From positions 79,541 to 143,540 of the forward strand of contig JAKUCV010002014.1 of assembly GCA_028386065.3 (NCBI GenBank): a DNA stretch of 64,000 nt, written 5' to 3'. Below, piece by piece: positions 1-11,756 of the stretch. The number at the start of each line of letters is the position of its first letter. The stretch's first letter is position 1. The position numbers were made by a program, and so were the translations under genes. The DNA comes from Turnera subulata. Taxonomy: Eukaryota; Streptophyta; Magnoliopsida; Malpighiales; Passifloraceae. The notes under the pieces are model-generated. The model did no database searches, was not told the DNA's origin, and was given only the letters and a program-made list of their open reading frames with translations.

Positions 1-363
1 ATGTTGGGAACCTTGATGATCTCAGGTCTAAGGACAATACATATAAGAACCACTAATGACAATCATATAACGTTCCATGTAGGGTTCTTATGTGGGTCGG
101 TCCAGTCCACAAGTTCTCTAACTTGTACCCGTATGTAGAATTCATATCTCATATAATTCTCAACATACGCTAGTCTTAATTTATTATTACAACCCATCCA
201 TAATAATAATCGACTAGGGACATTTAAGAATATAAAATATTCTAGGGTTATAAATATGTGCAAGCGATTATCTCATAATCATATTTATTGGAATAACCTT
301 AATGTATATACATGACTACAAACAACCATCCATTGATTGGCTTTTGGGCATATTACACTAACA
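1..363 (-). mobile_element. Partial Ty1/copia LTR, cut by the window edge
   Basis: This stretch matches the upper ends of the two LTRs of the copia element at 46,454-54,728 almost base for base (compare 47,591-47,954 and 54,365-54,728), and the solo LTR at 20,755-22,250 in reverse complement. On the minus strand the LTR begins at 363 with TGTTAGTGTAATATGCCC. The rest of the LTR, and any internal region, lies left of the window. Whether this is a solo LTR or the 5' LTR of a complete copy cannot be told from here. Confidence 0.9.
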
Positions 364-380
364 GCAAGTACAAAATGACT

Positions 381-779
381 CTACCCAATCCCAACAATTG
401 CAAGTGTCTTCAGCGCCATTGTTGTTGCAGTGACTAACTCAAACATTACTTCGAACAGTAACATCTTCCTTGAATCGAACCAAACCTTCAGCTTCACCTC
501 CTTGCCATATGGCATTGTTTGTTTCAAATGCTTATTCCATGCTCCATCTTGCTTGTCAAATAAATCTTGTGTGGTCTTCCTTCCTTCACTACTACCAAGG
601 ACACTCTCCCATTCTTTGTTGCTTCCAAGAACACTCTTAACAAAGTTGCTTATAAAAATATTGTTCACATCCTTGGTTAAGAAAAATTGATCCACACAAA
701 TAAAATCAATTTTCTCACCATAGATAAAATCAATTACTTCAACTTCCTTCCCTTTACTAATCCTAGAAAAAGTCAGCAA
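381..779 (-). CDS. Unrecognised 132-aa ORF, possibly a gene or transposon fragment
   Basis: An open frame of 132 codons starts at 779 and stops 18 bp before the copia LTR. The product is mixed in composition, with no signal peptide, clear membrane segment or motif I recognise. It contains a charged central part and a C-terminal run rich in Ala, Thr and Leu. It may be the remnant of a host gene or of an element interrupted by the LTR insertion. No intron signals or paralogue in the window support it, so a chance ORF is equally possible. Confidence 0.15.
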   Translation of the reverse strand: MLTFSRISKGKEVEVIDFIYGEKIDFICVDQFFLTKDVNNIFISNFVKSVLGSNKEWESVLGSSEGRKTTQDLFDKQDGAWNKHLKQTMPYGKEVKLKVWFDSRKMLLFEVMFELVTATTMALKTLAIVGIG

Positions 780-1229
780 ACCTACAGAAATTTTTGGAAA
801 AGTTGTCTATTTCTTTTTTTTATATAGAATCGAAACCTTGCTTTCAATGCATGGACAACAAATGTTGAGCATAAAAAGGTGGAAATCATGTAGCATATCT
901 ACTTCCCCATCACAAAGCTTTGCATTCATAAACAACTTAGTTGTTTAGGATTCAATCAACATTCCTATTAGGTTAGAGGGTTTTATATCCCACTAATCGT
1001 CTCTCTTTGTGGGTTTTTGTAAATACTCACTGAGCCCGATGATTTTTTCTGACCGTAAACTGGAGAAACCTTCCATCAACTTAAACTTTTATTTACTGAA
1101 AAAGAAATTGCACTCTGAGCTAGTTCGTGTGCAAATTTAGCTAGTTTGTGTGTAAATTTAGCAGTACGATTAAAATAACTAAGACTGATAGATCGAAAAT
1201 GAACAAAATCCCTCGGGAGTTCCAATAAT
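780..1229. other. Intergenic DNA, no feature seen
   Basis: AT-rich sequence without long open frames or recognisable repeats. I found no RNA gene or element terminus here. Confidence 0.5.
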
Positions 1230-1500
1230 ATGAAACCATGATGGGTGACAAATTTTTGGCGACTTTTGATCTCTTGAATCCCTACTTAGTAGTCAAATTA
1301 AACGTCTACATCAAAAAGAGTTCTGCCATCTGCAACCCATATAGAATGGCTTTGGCCTCTGCAATCTCAACTTACAATTGTTTCTCTACGCTAGTGTATG
1401 CCAGAGCTATAATTTCACCTCTCATGGTTGTGAATCACAACACCTAATCCCTAATGAGGGTACATGAATGTATCATCATCAACATTGAGCTTGAGGTTAA
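1230..1500 (-). pseudogene. Decayed RNase H-like domain fragment (LINE or RVT_3 type)
   Basis: Read on the minus strand, the translation shows the order of motifs of the plant RNase H-like domain that follows LINE reverse transcriptases: LKLNVDDDTF, then GVVIHNHERGEIIALAYTS, then VEIAEAKAILYGLQMAE. The frame is broken by several stops and at least one frameshift, near 1,425. The domain normally hydrolyses the RNA strand of an RNA-DNA hybrid during retrotransposition. This copy cannot be functional. It is separate from the larger LINE fragment at 1,884-3,690, which has its own RNase H remnant. Confidence 0.6.
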
Positions 1501-1883
1501 TGGTTTTGAGTCTCATCTCTCTCATTTTGATAGTTTTTTTTCTTATTTTTATTTGATATTTATATGAAATGGGAATGATGAAACCTAAAATATCCAGCCC
1601 GATTTTATTGGATGAATAGATTTGATTACAGAGGACAGGTTGTGAATAGGGCCCAGGCCTAGACAATAATAAGTTATGCCATGCTCGACCCAAAAGATTC
1701 CGGAATATTTATAGGTGGTTGAGTTCTGTAGGCGGCTTTTTGACCTTGTTGGGTTTAGGCTATATCTTTAGACTTGGACCCCTATGGCATTGGGCCTAGT
1801 GGGTATTTTACACCCTATCAAGAAACTTATCTTTGTATTGTTGTTGCACATGCTTATCACACTTTTGCTCTACAATATATGGC
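1501..1883. other. Intergenic DNA, no feature seen
   Basis: No supported gene. A short minus-strand open frame overlaps the upstream edge of the RNase H remnant but has no recognisable domain. Confidence 0.4.
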
Positions 1884-3690
1884 TTTTTTTTTGAGTAACC
1901 TGACTTAATTCAAAATAGCATGAGGAAAGGTCATGCTAATAATAATGTCGTACAAAAGCTGGAACATCATTGTCCCAAAAACTCAGTCCCTCACTAAGGC
2001 CATACGGAGCCATACCATGAGCCAACTACTTTATTGTTTTAGGAAAGAAAGATGCAGAGATAGAATAAAAAGAGGGCAGAAGTGAAAACATGTCTAAGAA
2101 AAACATCTTGGTCTGAGCCTCAGGAAAAGAATGCGAACGAATAGCATTAACCAACTGAAGGCAGTCAGTTTCCTAAAGGATTGAAAGAGAAGAAGCATCA
2201 GGAATGTGTGATAATGCAAAAATGCCAGCTTGCAATTCAGCTCCAATGGTGAGAAGGAACTAGAAATATGAGAACATCCACTAATAAAACAGTGCCCTAA
2301 TGGATCACAAAGAATCATTCCCATTCTAATGGAACTAGCTGAAACATAAGCATCCGTATTGAGCTTGAGAAAACCCGACGGCGGAGGCTGCCAAACCGGA
2401 TGAATGGTTGGGATCAAATGAGCCAAGTGTAACGGTGAGGCAGGGTCCTGCAGATTAGCTGACTGATACTCCTGGAGAAACGTTGCAGCCATGGAGATAA
2501 TGGAGCTATAGGACGTGACCTGTTGATTAAAAAGCAAGTCATTTCGTGCCTCCCATAGGTCCCATAAGTAATACTCCAAATTTCAATCTCCTTCTGAGAA
2601 TGCTGATGCTCAAAAAGCTGTAACCAATCCCAAAAGTCATCTGTTGGTGGTCTAGGAAAGACAATGCCACAATGGGTCTATACCTCATGAGCAAGACTAC
2701 AACCTTAGAAAAGATGTATCATAGATTCAACTTCTAGGGAGCAAAAAGGACAATCAAGCTCAATATCAATATGGCGTTGAGCAAGGGGAGGCAACAGGGG
2801 AGGATATGGCGAGTTAAATGCCATAGAAAATGCTTCACTTGTGGCGGTAAAAATAGGGACCAGATGAACTTCCTTAGAGTGGAATCTGATGTGTAATTGA
2901 GATGGTGTGTTAAGGCAAAATGATATCCGCTTCTTACAGTGTAAGATCCAGAAGGTGTATGCGGCCAACAAAAGAAATCCTCTACAATGGACAGACTGAG
3001 CGGCAGCTGCAGGATGGCTTGCGCCGAATCAGGTGCAAAACCATTGGAAACAAACTACTGGTTTCATGTCATGTCATATTCATTAAATAGGAGATTAACT
3101 GTGGCAGTATGAGTAATGGGAAGATGGCAACAGATGAAAATGTTGCCGTAAAATCCATTTATCTTGTAAAATCCGTGCATTTGTGCCATCTCCAATCACC
3201 CATCCACCACCAGAATTCAACAAATCACAACCAGACAGGATGCTTCTCCATACATAACTCGGCTGAAGTCCTAGAGTTGCATGTAATAATTTGATCTTGG
3301 AAAATACCGAGCTTTGAGAACTTGAGCCACCAATGAAGTAGGATGCCGGAGAAGGCGTCATACCTGTTTGGCCAACATGGCTTGATTGAAGAAACCAAGC
3401 TGTCTGAATCCCAAGCCAACATACTGCTTGGCCATACATAATCTATCCCAGGACAACCAATGGATGCCTCGTCCCCATTATCCTTTCCCACCAACATTTC
3501 CTGGTCGCACGATTGAATTCCTCACAAATACAGTCAGGTAGAAGGAAGTAACTCATAAAATAAGTAAGGATACTTTGGACTACTGATTTTATTAGTACTT
3601 TTCTTGCCCCAGAGAGATTGCGCTCCTTCCAGCCACTTAACTTCTTATAGACCTTGTCACAAAAAATTGCCTTTTGATGAATACTTTTAA
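1884..3690 (-). pseudogene. 5'-truncated, decayed L1-type LINE ORF2 (C-terminal part)
   Basis: Reading from 3,690 down, the pieces follow the order of a plant L1 ORF2 C-terminus. First comes the region after the reverse transcriptase (residues like SILTYFMSYFLLPDCI, then a GDGTNARILQDKWI segment at about 3,120-3,170). Next is a zf-RVT-like segment with CPFCSLEVESMIHLF at 2,705-2,750. Last is an RNase H-like part with PPPSGFLKLNTDAYV at about 2,340-2,400. The frame is broken several times. A T-run at 1,884-1,892 would be the poly(A) tail on the minus strand. This is the usual outcome of abortive LINE integration followed by drift. Confidence 0.75.
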
Positions 3691-4479
3691 TATTCCAATA
3701 ACTTTTTACATTTCATTAAACTGGTATAAAACTACCACCATTGTCAGTGTAGGGATTGCCATGCCTTTGATAGTTTGGTGTATTCACTTGCTCTGCTTTG
3801 GTGTCATATAACAAATTTCTTTAGATTGGTAAATAAAAAAGAAGTTGCAATGAAATAACACTTGAGTTCATCTATATTGTTTTTGCAAAAAAAAAAATGT
3901 ACTTTCATATCCTTGTGGATTGATTCTTCTATTATCATATATCATATCAAATATTTTTTCGCTATTTTTTATCACAATTGTAGGAAGAATCGCCGTCAAT
4001 ATATTCAGCAAATTGCCACCTGCAAAGATTCATGAGCAGAGTCATCCAAAATGTGAATACTAAAGTTCAAGACTAAATTATTAGTTTGGATGTGATTGTT
4101 GCTGATGAAGAAGAGATATGCAAATTAATATCTTTATGATCCATAACTTCTAATCAACAATTATTGTAGCATTTTCCATGATGTACTACCTATCTACTTT
4201 TTTTTTTTTTGCTTTTTTTGGCAATGTCAGGAAGAGATGACTAGTTATTATTATTAGACGCATTCTATGAACCACGTAGACATACCGACTTGATATGTTT
4301 ATCTTATAATTTATTATCATTTGGGTAAAATTTTTTTATCATAAATTTCTAATTTATAGGCTGACAATTAGAGAAATAAATCAACTGATCTAATGGGAGA
4401 AAAAAATAAATCTGTTGGTATTTTTTTTCAAGATGCACATAGTATCACATTATATCTTTAAAATCACGTGGTATAGTAT
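3691..4479. other. AT-rich intergenic DNA, no gene seen
   Basis: Very AT-rich with homopolymer runs and no ORF or domain that I can support. It leads into the AT-rich tandem repeats that start near 4,480. Confidence 0.5.
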
Positions 4480-4796
4480 TAATCAGCATCTTGCAAAAAA
4501 ATTATATATAATAAGGACAATTTTTTTTCCATAATCTAAATAAACGGATACGCATTGTATAGAAATAATTTATATAGTGAAATATATATTAATTAATCGG
4601 TTACTGTCAATGATATTTGTTATTGCTTTAAATTCTAAATTATATAATTTTAATTATTAAAGTTTATTATTAATAAATGAGAATATTAAATTATATTATT
4701 ATTTTTCATTATTTTTTGATGATTTTTTTTGATATCTTACATTAATTATTTGATTGTAATTTATTTTTTCTTCCTCATAGTCCTTGTTGACAATAA

Positions 4797-4806
4797 ACCA
4801 CAAATG
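4797..4806. repeat. Target-site duplication, 5' copy, of the LINE
   Basis: ACCACAAATG occurs immediately before the LINE and again immediately after its poly(A) tail (10,246-10,255). It may extend by a few A residues, which cannot be told apart from the tail. Confidence 0.9.
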
Positions 4807-4999
4807 GGAAATCCCGCGAGAGCTTCTCACTCTAGTTTCTCTCTCTAACGGTTTTCTCTGAAACTTTTAGTTCTTCAACAAAATTTCAGAGGAAATCCTC
4901 GCGGTGATCTTTCTCTTTTGATTCCTCTCCTCTACTTTCACTCCTTCATCATCCATTTTCCCTCTTCGTCTTTCGTTTTCCATCTTCCATCTTTCCTCC

Positions 5000-6488
5000 A
5001 TGGCTATTAATGGTATTGATCGAGTTGTATCTTCTTCCTCGCCCATTGTTGATGCTAATGGTACTGCGCGAGCCAAATCGTCCTCGGTGCTTGATCTCTC
5101 GCGTCTTCATCTGCTACAGAAGCAAGGAAAATCTCTACAGCTCTCCAAGGATAAAAATGTAGCGGCCTCTGTTCTTGGTCCAGTGCCATCTGATTCTCCC
5201 TTTGTTATTGCTGAAAAATTGGGGGTTAGGGTTTCTTCAATTGGGGATATGCCTGCATTTACTGATGCCCAATGTTCTACTATGCCGAATTCCAATTCCC
5301 TGTCTAATGAGGTTCCTGCAGTTAGTAAATTGGCTATTCCTGCGACTTCTTCCACTGTGGAGACTCCTTCTTCGCCTTCCTGGGTTGCTATTGTTACTGG
5401 TGATACTAAGCCTCATGTTCATCCTTTGAAGTTTATCACTCCTGTTTTTGATACCGATTCCAGTGCTCTTTCGATTCCTTCTGCTTTGGTTCAACTTGGG
5501 CGAGAGAAGTTCTCTCTGTGCCTTGTGGGGCAGTTCATGGGTCAAGCTCCAAATGTTGGTCTTATTAACGCTATGGCTGCCAGATTATGGGGGCGTCAAG
5601 GTACCATCTCGGTTATTCCCTACAAAGCAGGCTTGTTCTTGTTCCAATTCCCCAATAATATTTCATTGTCTCGTGCCCTCTTTGGCGGCCCATGGCATAT
5701 AGGAGGTATTCCCCTTCTTCGTCGTCAATGGTCCTCTACCATTGAACCTGTGGATTTTAAGGCAGACACTTTTCCTGTTTGGGTCCAGTTGAGGAATGTT
5801 CCACCTGAGCTGTTGACTTGTGTAGGACTTAGCTACCTAGCCAGTGCTATTGGTAAGCCATTACACACATCTCAGGATTACTCTAAGGTTTTCTCTGATC
5901 GTGCAAACATTTGTGTTGATGTTAATTTTTCCAAGCCACTTATCAATTCTCTTCCTATCACCATTGATGGTTGTTTATGTACCATTGAAATTTCGTACTC
6001 CTGGAAGCCACAATTCTGTGATCTGTGTCAATGCTGGGGACATCACCAACTTGGTTGCACTGTTAAAAAGGCTGTTACCACTCAATGGGTTCCTAAACTG
6101 GCTACTACTGCTAAGGCTACTGATGTGCCAATTCCCGCCCCAACCCCCATGCCTACTGAAGCACCTATTCCATTATCTTCTGTAGAAGAGTCTATATTAC
6201 CATCTGATGCAGTGACAAGCACCTTTACCTCCTTACCTCCTAGGACTATAACACCTGTGTCTAATGCTTTTTCTGCCTTGGCTAGACCAGACCCTGTTGC
6301 GACTTTGGAAGTGAATGCTCCTGCTGGAAAATCACCTCTGAATGTTGGTCCTATTGATACTGTTTTCAGAAAATGTTGAGATTAAAATCAAGAAGGGTCG
6401 AGGCCGGGGTCGGGGTCGAGGTACCAAAGATTCCACAAAACAAGTTCCCTCAGCTGGGTCCAGTGTCCCTATTCTCTTACCAACATAA
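5000..6488 (+). pseudogene. LINE ORF1, DUF4283-like protein with zinc knuckle, late frameshift
   Basis: The open frame from the ATG at 5000 encodes 459 residues to a stop at 6377-6379. A Ser/Pro-rich N-terminus precedes a globular part of about residues 165-320 that resembles the DUF4283 domain of plant LINE ORF1. A zinc knuckle CDLCQCWGHHQLGC (C-x2-C-x4-H-x4-C) follows at about residues 337-350. In the next frame (+1) the sequence continues from about 6,366 with a KKGRGRGRGRGTK stretch and ends at TAA 6486-6488, which overlaps the ORF2 ATG. I infer that a small indel between 6,186 and 6,379 shortened the protein and removed its basic Gly/Arg tail. ORF1 proteins coat the LINE RNA. Confidence 0.85.
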
Positions 6489-9400
6489 TGAAATGGCTCC
6501 AATGGAATGTCCGGGGTTTAAATGACCCCTCTAAGCGTAAGTCGGTGTTGCAACGCATTTATTCCTCTGCTGTTGATTTGATTTGTCTTGTAGAAACTAA
6601 AATCCAGCAAGCTTCAGTCCCTGATATTCGTAAGAATTTCCTGCCTACCTGGAGCTTTGCTCATAATTACACTTCAGCAAGACTGGGTCGCATTTGGCTC
6701 TTATGGTCAGATTGCATAGATGTTACTGTTCTTGAAGTTGCTGATCAAGTATTACACTGCAAAGTTTGTTGTCCCCGAGAACAATTCTCTTATTTTGCTT
6801 CTTTCATTTATGGAGCAAATGCAGCTGCTGATAGATGTTCCATTCTTTACCCAAGTATAAACAAATTTGCAGCTTATATTGGTGATTCTCCATGGTGCCT
6901 ACTTGGGGATTTTAATATTGTCCTCCATTCAGCTGAATCTTCTTCTTCTACTGCTCATCTCACCATTGACATTGCTGACTTTGCCAATTGTCTTGCGATT
7001 AACGGGCTGTTTGATCATCCCTATACAGGTCCATTGTTCACTTGGACTAATAGGCAACTGGGCAACCCCATCTTTCATAAATTAGATCGCTTTCTGGTGA
7101 ACTCTTCTTGGTTTTCCATTTTTCCTCATAGTGCAGTGGTTTTCTCCCCTCCTGGTGTATCTGATCACTGCCCAATACTATTGACCACCTTTGTTGCTGC
7201 TTATAGTGGGCCTAAACCATTCAAATTCTATAATCACTGGATCCAACATCCACACTTTCTCTCGATTGTTGCTTCTACTTGGAATTGTCGAGTTGAGGGC
7301 TATGCTATGTATTGTCTTTGGCAAAAGTTAAAGTTGCTGAAGACTGGTTTAAAGCAGCTACATTCTCATGCTTTTGCTGATATTTCATCTCGTATCTTGT
7401 GCATTGAGCAGGAGTTATCCTCACTCTAAGGGCAGCTATTAGCAGGCCCTCCTGATACTGACCTTTTATTTGCAGAGAAAGCCCTTTTATCAACTCTTGC
7501 TGATCTTCGCAATGCCGAGGAATCTTTTTTACGGCAAAAATCTCGGATACAATGGCTTTCTTGTGGTGACTCAAACACACGTTTTTTTCACAGCATTGTC
7601 CGTACAAGGAAAGCAAGAAATTCTATTCGTTCCCTCATTTCTCCTGATGGTACATTGCTCACTGCACCTCAAGTTATAGCTGACGCTATTGTCACCTTCT
7701 ATTCTGAGTTTTTGGGAAGACCAAACTTTAATGTTTCTGGCGGTTCAGTTACACTCTTTCGTGGTCTTCTTCGCCACACTTTATCCACTGCACATTGTGA
7801 GATGTTAGTTGCTAAAGTTACTAATCAATAAATCAAGTCAGCCATGTTTGCCCTCGGAGCCAATAAAGCTCCTGGTCCTGACGGGTACAATGCTGAATTT
7901 TTTAAGGCAGCGTGGTCAATTGTTGGTAATGATGTCACCTCTGCTATCCAGGAATTTTTTCGCACAGGAAGGATGCTTAAAGGCATTAATTCCACTATCA
8001 TCAACTTAATTCCTAAAGTTCCCATTGCTCAAAGGATAACGGATTTCAGGCCAATTGCTTGCTGTTCTACACTATATAAGTGTATCTCCAAAATTTTAGC
8101 CAACCGACTTAAAAGATGCTTGCCAAGTTTAATAAGCAGTAATCAGACTGCGTTCATCCCCAGGCGGAGGATAGTTGACAATGTGTTGTTGGCGCATGAA
8201 GTTGTTCACAATTACCACCGTATTGGACTTAGTAGCTGCTGCACTATGAAGATTGATCTTATGAAGGCCTTTGATTCCGTTGATTGGGGGTTCCTTCTCA
8301 ATGTTCTTGCTGCAATGGGGTTCCCTCATAAGTTCATTGCTTGGCTAAAAATCTGTTTCACCACTGCAATGTTCTCCATCTCCATCAATGGATCACTTTG
8401 TGGCTATTTCAAAGGAGGTAAGGGAATGCAGCAAGGGGACCCGCTTTCCCCTTACTTGTTTGTTATATCATTGGAAATTCTATCCTGCCTTCTGAATCAA
8501 GCTGCTGCTGCTAATCATCTTCCCTATCATCCGCGATGTTCAAAAATTGGCCTTTCTCATTTGTGTTTCGCGGATGATCTCATGATTTTTTCAGACGGGA
8601 GCCTTACTGCTGCAACTGCAATCACTCAAATTTTAGAGTAGTTTTATACTCTCTCTGGTCTGAAGTTTAACCCCACCAAGAGTGAGGTCTTCTTTGCTGG
8701 TGTTTCAGATCTGCATACACACCAATACCTTCAACTCTGTGGCTTTAAGCAAGGGCAGCTCCCTGTGCGCTATTTAGGGGTACCACTTATCTCTGGAAGG
8801 CTTTCTGTGTAGCATTGTAAGCCGTTAATGGACAAAATCCTTGCCTGTATAACTTCCTGGAATGCTAAATTCTTATCTTATGCAGGGAAATTACAACTTG
8901 TCATTTCTGTGTTGTTTAGCATCCAGAACTACTGGGCTAATATCTTCATCCTTCCTGTTCTTGTGCTGAAAGAGATTGAAAAATCGTGTTCTACTTTCCT
9001 TTGGTCTGATGCTCGTAAAGCAAAGGTCACTTGGGCTCAAATCTCTTTACCTAAGACTGAAGGAGGATTGGGGGTTAAGAGTCTCAAAGATTGGAACATA
9101 GCCTACATTGCACGAAATCTTTGGCATCTATTAATGCAAGCTGGATCACTTTGGGTAGCATGGATCCATGCACACTATATTAAACATCGAAGCTTATGGA
9201 GCCTTGATATTCCTGCTGACTGCACCTGGAATTTTCGCAAAATCCTGAAGCTCCGCAGTAAATTTACCAATGCTTTCTTCAGCATTGTTGGCAATGGCTC
9301 TAATACTTTCTTTTGGTGGGATTCATGGCTGCAACGAGGATCTTTATCATCCCTCATCTCCCCCTCCAACATAGCAGGTTCAAAAATACCGTTGCAAGCC

Positions 9401-10126
9401 ACTGTAAGTTCGCTAATTGTTGATAATTCTTGGCGCTGGCCACATTCCAGACTGTCTTTGATTGAGCAAATTAAATCTGAAGCTGATCTTATTGTCCCTT
9501 CGCAACATCCTGAAGTGTTGAAATGGATGTTGACCCCGTCTGGACACTTCACTGTTCGCAGTGCATGGGAGAGTATACGGGTTAAAAGTCCTCGTGTTGA
9601 TTGGCATAAGCTTTTATGGTCCCCTGGGTTTATTCCCAAGCATAGTTTCATTACTTGGCTGACGATTCTTGATCGATTTCCCACCCGAGCAAGGCTTCAA
9701 AGATGGGGAATTATCACCAATGCAGATTGTCTACTCTGCTCTAGCTCCCTCGAAACTCGTGATCATCTCTTCTTTTCCTGTCCTTTCTCAGCTTTTGTAT
9801 GGTCCAAGCTGTTGTCTCATTGTGTTGTCTCTAAGCCAATTTCTGGCTGGCCTGCTGAGTTCTTATGGGCTAAGCGATTTCTGCAAAAGAAAAGTATTCT
9901 TTCGATGCTTTTGCGAGTTATATGGGCAGCTAGTATCTACCATCTCTGGAAAGAACGGAACCAGAGGCTTTTTAACCATTGTTCTCGGTCTCCGGATAGC
10001 ATTGTTGCTGATATCTGCTCTGAAGTCATGCTGCGCTTTAAAGGCCTTACACGTCTCAAAGCTCGGTGTCTTACTCCTGAGTTGCTCCAATTATGTTCTT
10101 CATGGGGTATTACTTTTCTTTCTTAG
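6488..10126 (+). pseudogene. LINE ORF2, endonuclease-reverse transcriptase with four in-frame stops
   Basis: One reading frame runs the whole length. It starts with an AP-like endonuclease (MKWLQWNVRGLNDPSKRKS, later LLGDFNIV and SDHCPI). The reverse transcriptase has GANKAPGPDGY, the palm motif LCFADDLMIFSDG at about 8,560-8,600 and the LSPYLF motif. A zf-RVT-like C-terminus follows (CLLCSSSLETRDHLFFSC near 9,730-9,780). Stops interrupt it at 7427-7429 (TAA), 7829-7831 (TAA), 8639-8641 (TAG) and 8810-8812 (TAG), with no frameshift. At 8639 the neighbouring residues make a CAG-to-TAG change the likely cause. No complete ORF2 protein can be made from this copy. Confidence 0.92.
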
Positions 10127-10245
10127 AATTCTCTGTAACTCCATTTATGTGAGTTGTATTACTCGTCTGAGTTGTACTTGTTAGGCCTGTCCTAACTTTG
10201 GTTATGAATGAAAGTATTGATTTGATTCTCAAAAAAAAAAAAAAA

Positions 10246-10255
10246 ACCACAAATG
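10246..10255. repeat. Target-site duplication, 3' copy, of the LINE
   Basis: ACCACAAATG directly after the poly(A) tail; exact match to 4797-4806. Confidence 0.9.
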
Positions 10256-11590
10256 CATCAATCATAAATTCCAATGATAATTCTTTTTCGTTGTCATTGT
10301 TCATAGTTTCTAATGAGTACTCGACGATTCTTCTCCATAATTCTTCTTGATAATAAATTAAAAATATATTTGCCATGAGCTCTTGTGATTCTTCTTCTTC
10401 ATAATATTTTTGGTAAATATTATTTTTATTCATAGTCTTCGTTGATTTTTTGGCTTTTATTTTTCATAAATTTTATTATTTTTAATAATTATTGTTCTTC
10501 ATCATTTTTTATAGTTGTTGAGAAAATATAAATAAATACTTATATATTAATCATTATCTTGACAATAAATTATATATAATGTATGCAAAGAATTTTTTCA
10601 TAATCTATATAGATTAATTGTTTTAGAATTAGCTTTTGTATTAGAATAGGAATTTATAAATTTATTACTGTTAAAAATATTTGGTATTCTTTGATATTAT
10701 ACATTATATAATTTTTTATTAAATTTATTATGAATGAAAAATATTATCAAGTTATATTATTTTTTTCGTAGTTTTTGTAACCATCGGTAGTTTTTGTTGA
10801 CTATTCGATTGGTTTACAATTTTTCTATTTTTCTTCTTCATAGTCCTGACAATAAACCGCAAACACAACAGTCATGAATTCTTATGATAATTCTTTTCTA
10901 TATTATTCTTTTCATAATCATTGTTCATGTTCCTAGTTTTCGTTGACAATTTGAATGCTCTTGAATTTTTCTTGACCATAGTTTTTATTGATAATATATT
11001 ACAAAAACATCTGCCATAAGATCTTGTGACTGTTATTCTTCACGATTATTCTTTTGATAGACGTTATTATAGCTCATAGTTTTTGCTGACTCTTTGTTTT
11101 TTCTTCATAATTTTATTGTTTTTCAGTAATTATTATTTTTCTTAATGCTTGGTAGTTGTTGAGAAAATATAAATAAAGCCTTATATATCAATAATTTTCT
11201 AAAAGACTTATATATAATGTAAACAATTTTTCATGTAATTTAGACAAATGAATTGTTTAGAATTAATTTTTCTATTAAAATAAAAATGTATAAATTAGTT
11301 ACTGTTAATGTTATTTTTTGAATTCTTTGATATTTTAAATTATATAATTCTAATTATTCAATTATATTACTAATGAAGGGGATTACTAAATTATGTTATT
11401 ATTTTACTTTTTTTTCATAGTCATTGTTGTTGTTTGTAGTTTTCATTAACTATTCAAATGTTCTTCAATTTTTCTTCTTTATAGTTCTTGTTGATAATAA
11501 ACTACCAACATATCTATCATGAGTTCTTGTGAAAATTCGTCTCTATGATAATTTTTTTCATAAGCGTTTTTCTTGTTCGTAGTTTTCATT

Positions 11591-11756
11591 GTGGAGTTGG
11601 TCCAAGTGGTAATCGACTTGGTTCAGTTTAAGCAAGGTCTCGGGTTCGAGTCCTCGTGTACGCAGAAAATTCCTATTGGGAGACTCACCCACCATACCTA
11701 GGTGCGCGACGCGGGTCGACCGGATTAGTCGGGGCAAGGCACTTTATCTAAAAAAT
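11591..11756 (+). mobile_element. tRNA-derived SINE
   Basis: The 5' part resembles a tRNA with both internal RNA polymerase III boxes. A box-A-like TTGGTCCAAGTGGTAA lies at 11,598-11,613 and box B GGTTCGAGTCC at 11,643-11,653. The body (TTGGGAGACTCACCC, then GCGACGCGGGTCG and GGATTAGTCGGGGC) is shared with the fragment at 57,113-57,242, so these are two members of one family. The element does not encode protein and would depend on a LINE for movement. The 3' end is set by loss of similarity and an A-rich stretch. I could not define a target duplication. Confidence 0.75.

Larger units (their letters stand above)
4807..10246 (+). mobile_element. Full-length but inactivated L1-type LINE
   Basis: The element spans a 5' UTR (4,807-4,999), ORF1 (nucleic-acid-binding protein), ORF2 (endonuclease-reverse transcriptase) and a 3' UTR ending in a 16-A tail (10,231-10,246). 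A perfect 10-bp target duplication flanks it, so both ends are certain. LINEs move by target-primed reverse transcription, in which ORF2 nicks DNA and copies the element's RNA. Here ORF1 carries a frameshift near its end and ORF2 carries four in-frame stops, so it cannot act alone. The intact ends and single-base lesions point to a fairly recent insertion. Confidence 0.95.
4480..11590. repeat. Three diverged AT-rich tandem repeats of about 640 bp, the first split by a LINE
   Basis: The marker phrase for 'agtccttgttgacaataaacc' recurs at about 4,780, 10,843 and 11,484. A second marker, 'ttgttgagaaaatataaataaa', recurs at 10,516 and 11,157. Both give a period of 641 bp between the second and third copies. 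Subtracting the LINE and its target duplication leaves about 613 bp between the first and second. The copies are strongly diverged and AT-rich, with no coding capacity. The array ends where the SINE begins at 11,591. Confidence 0.7.

Noticed and set aside
11591..11756. Functional tRNA gene
   Set aside because: Boxes A and B are present but no cloverleaf can be formed, and the body continues as a SINE shared with 57,113-57,242.
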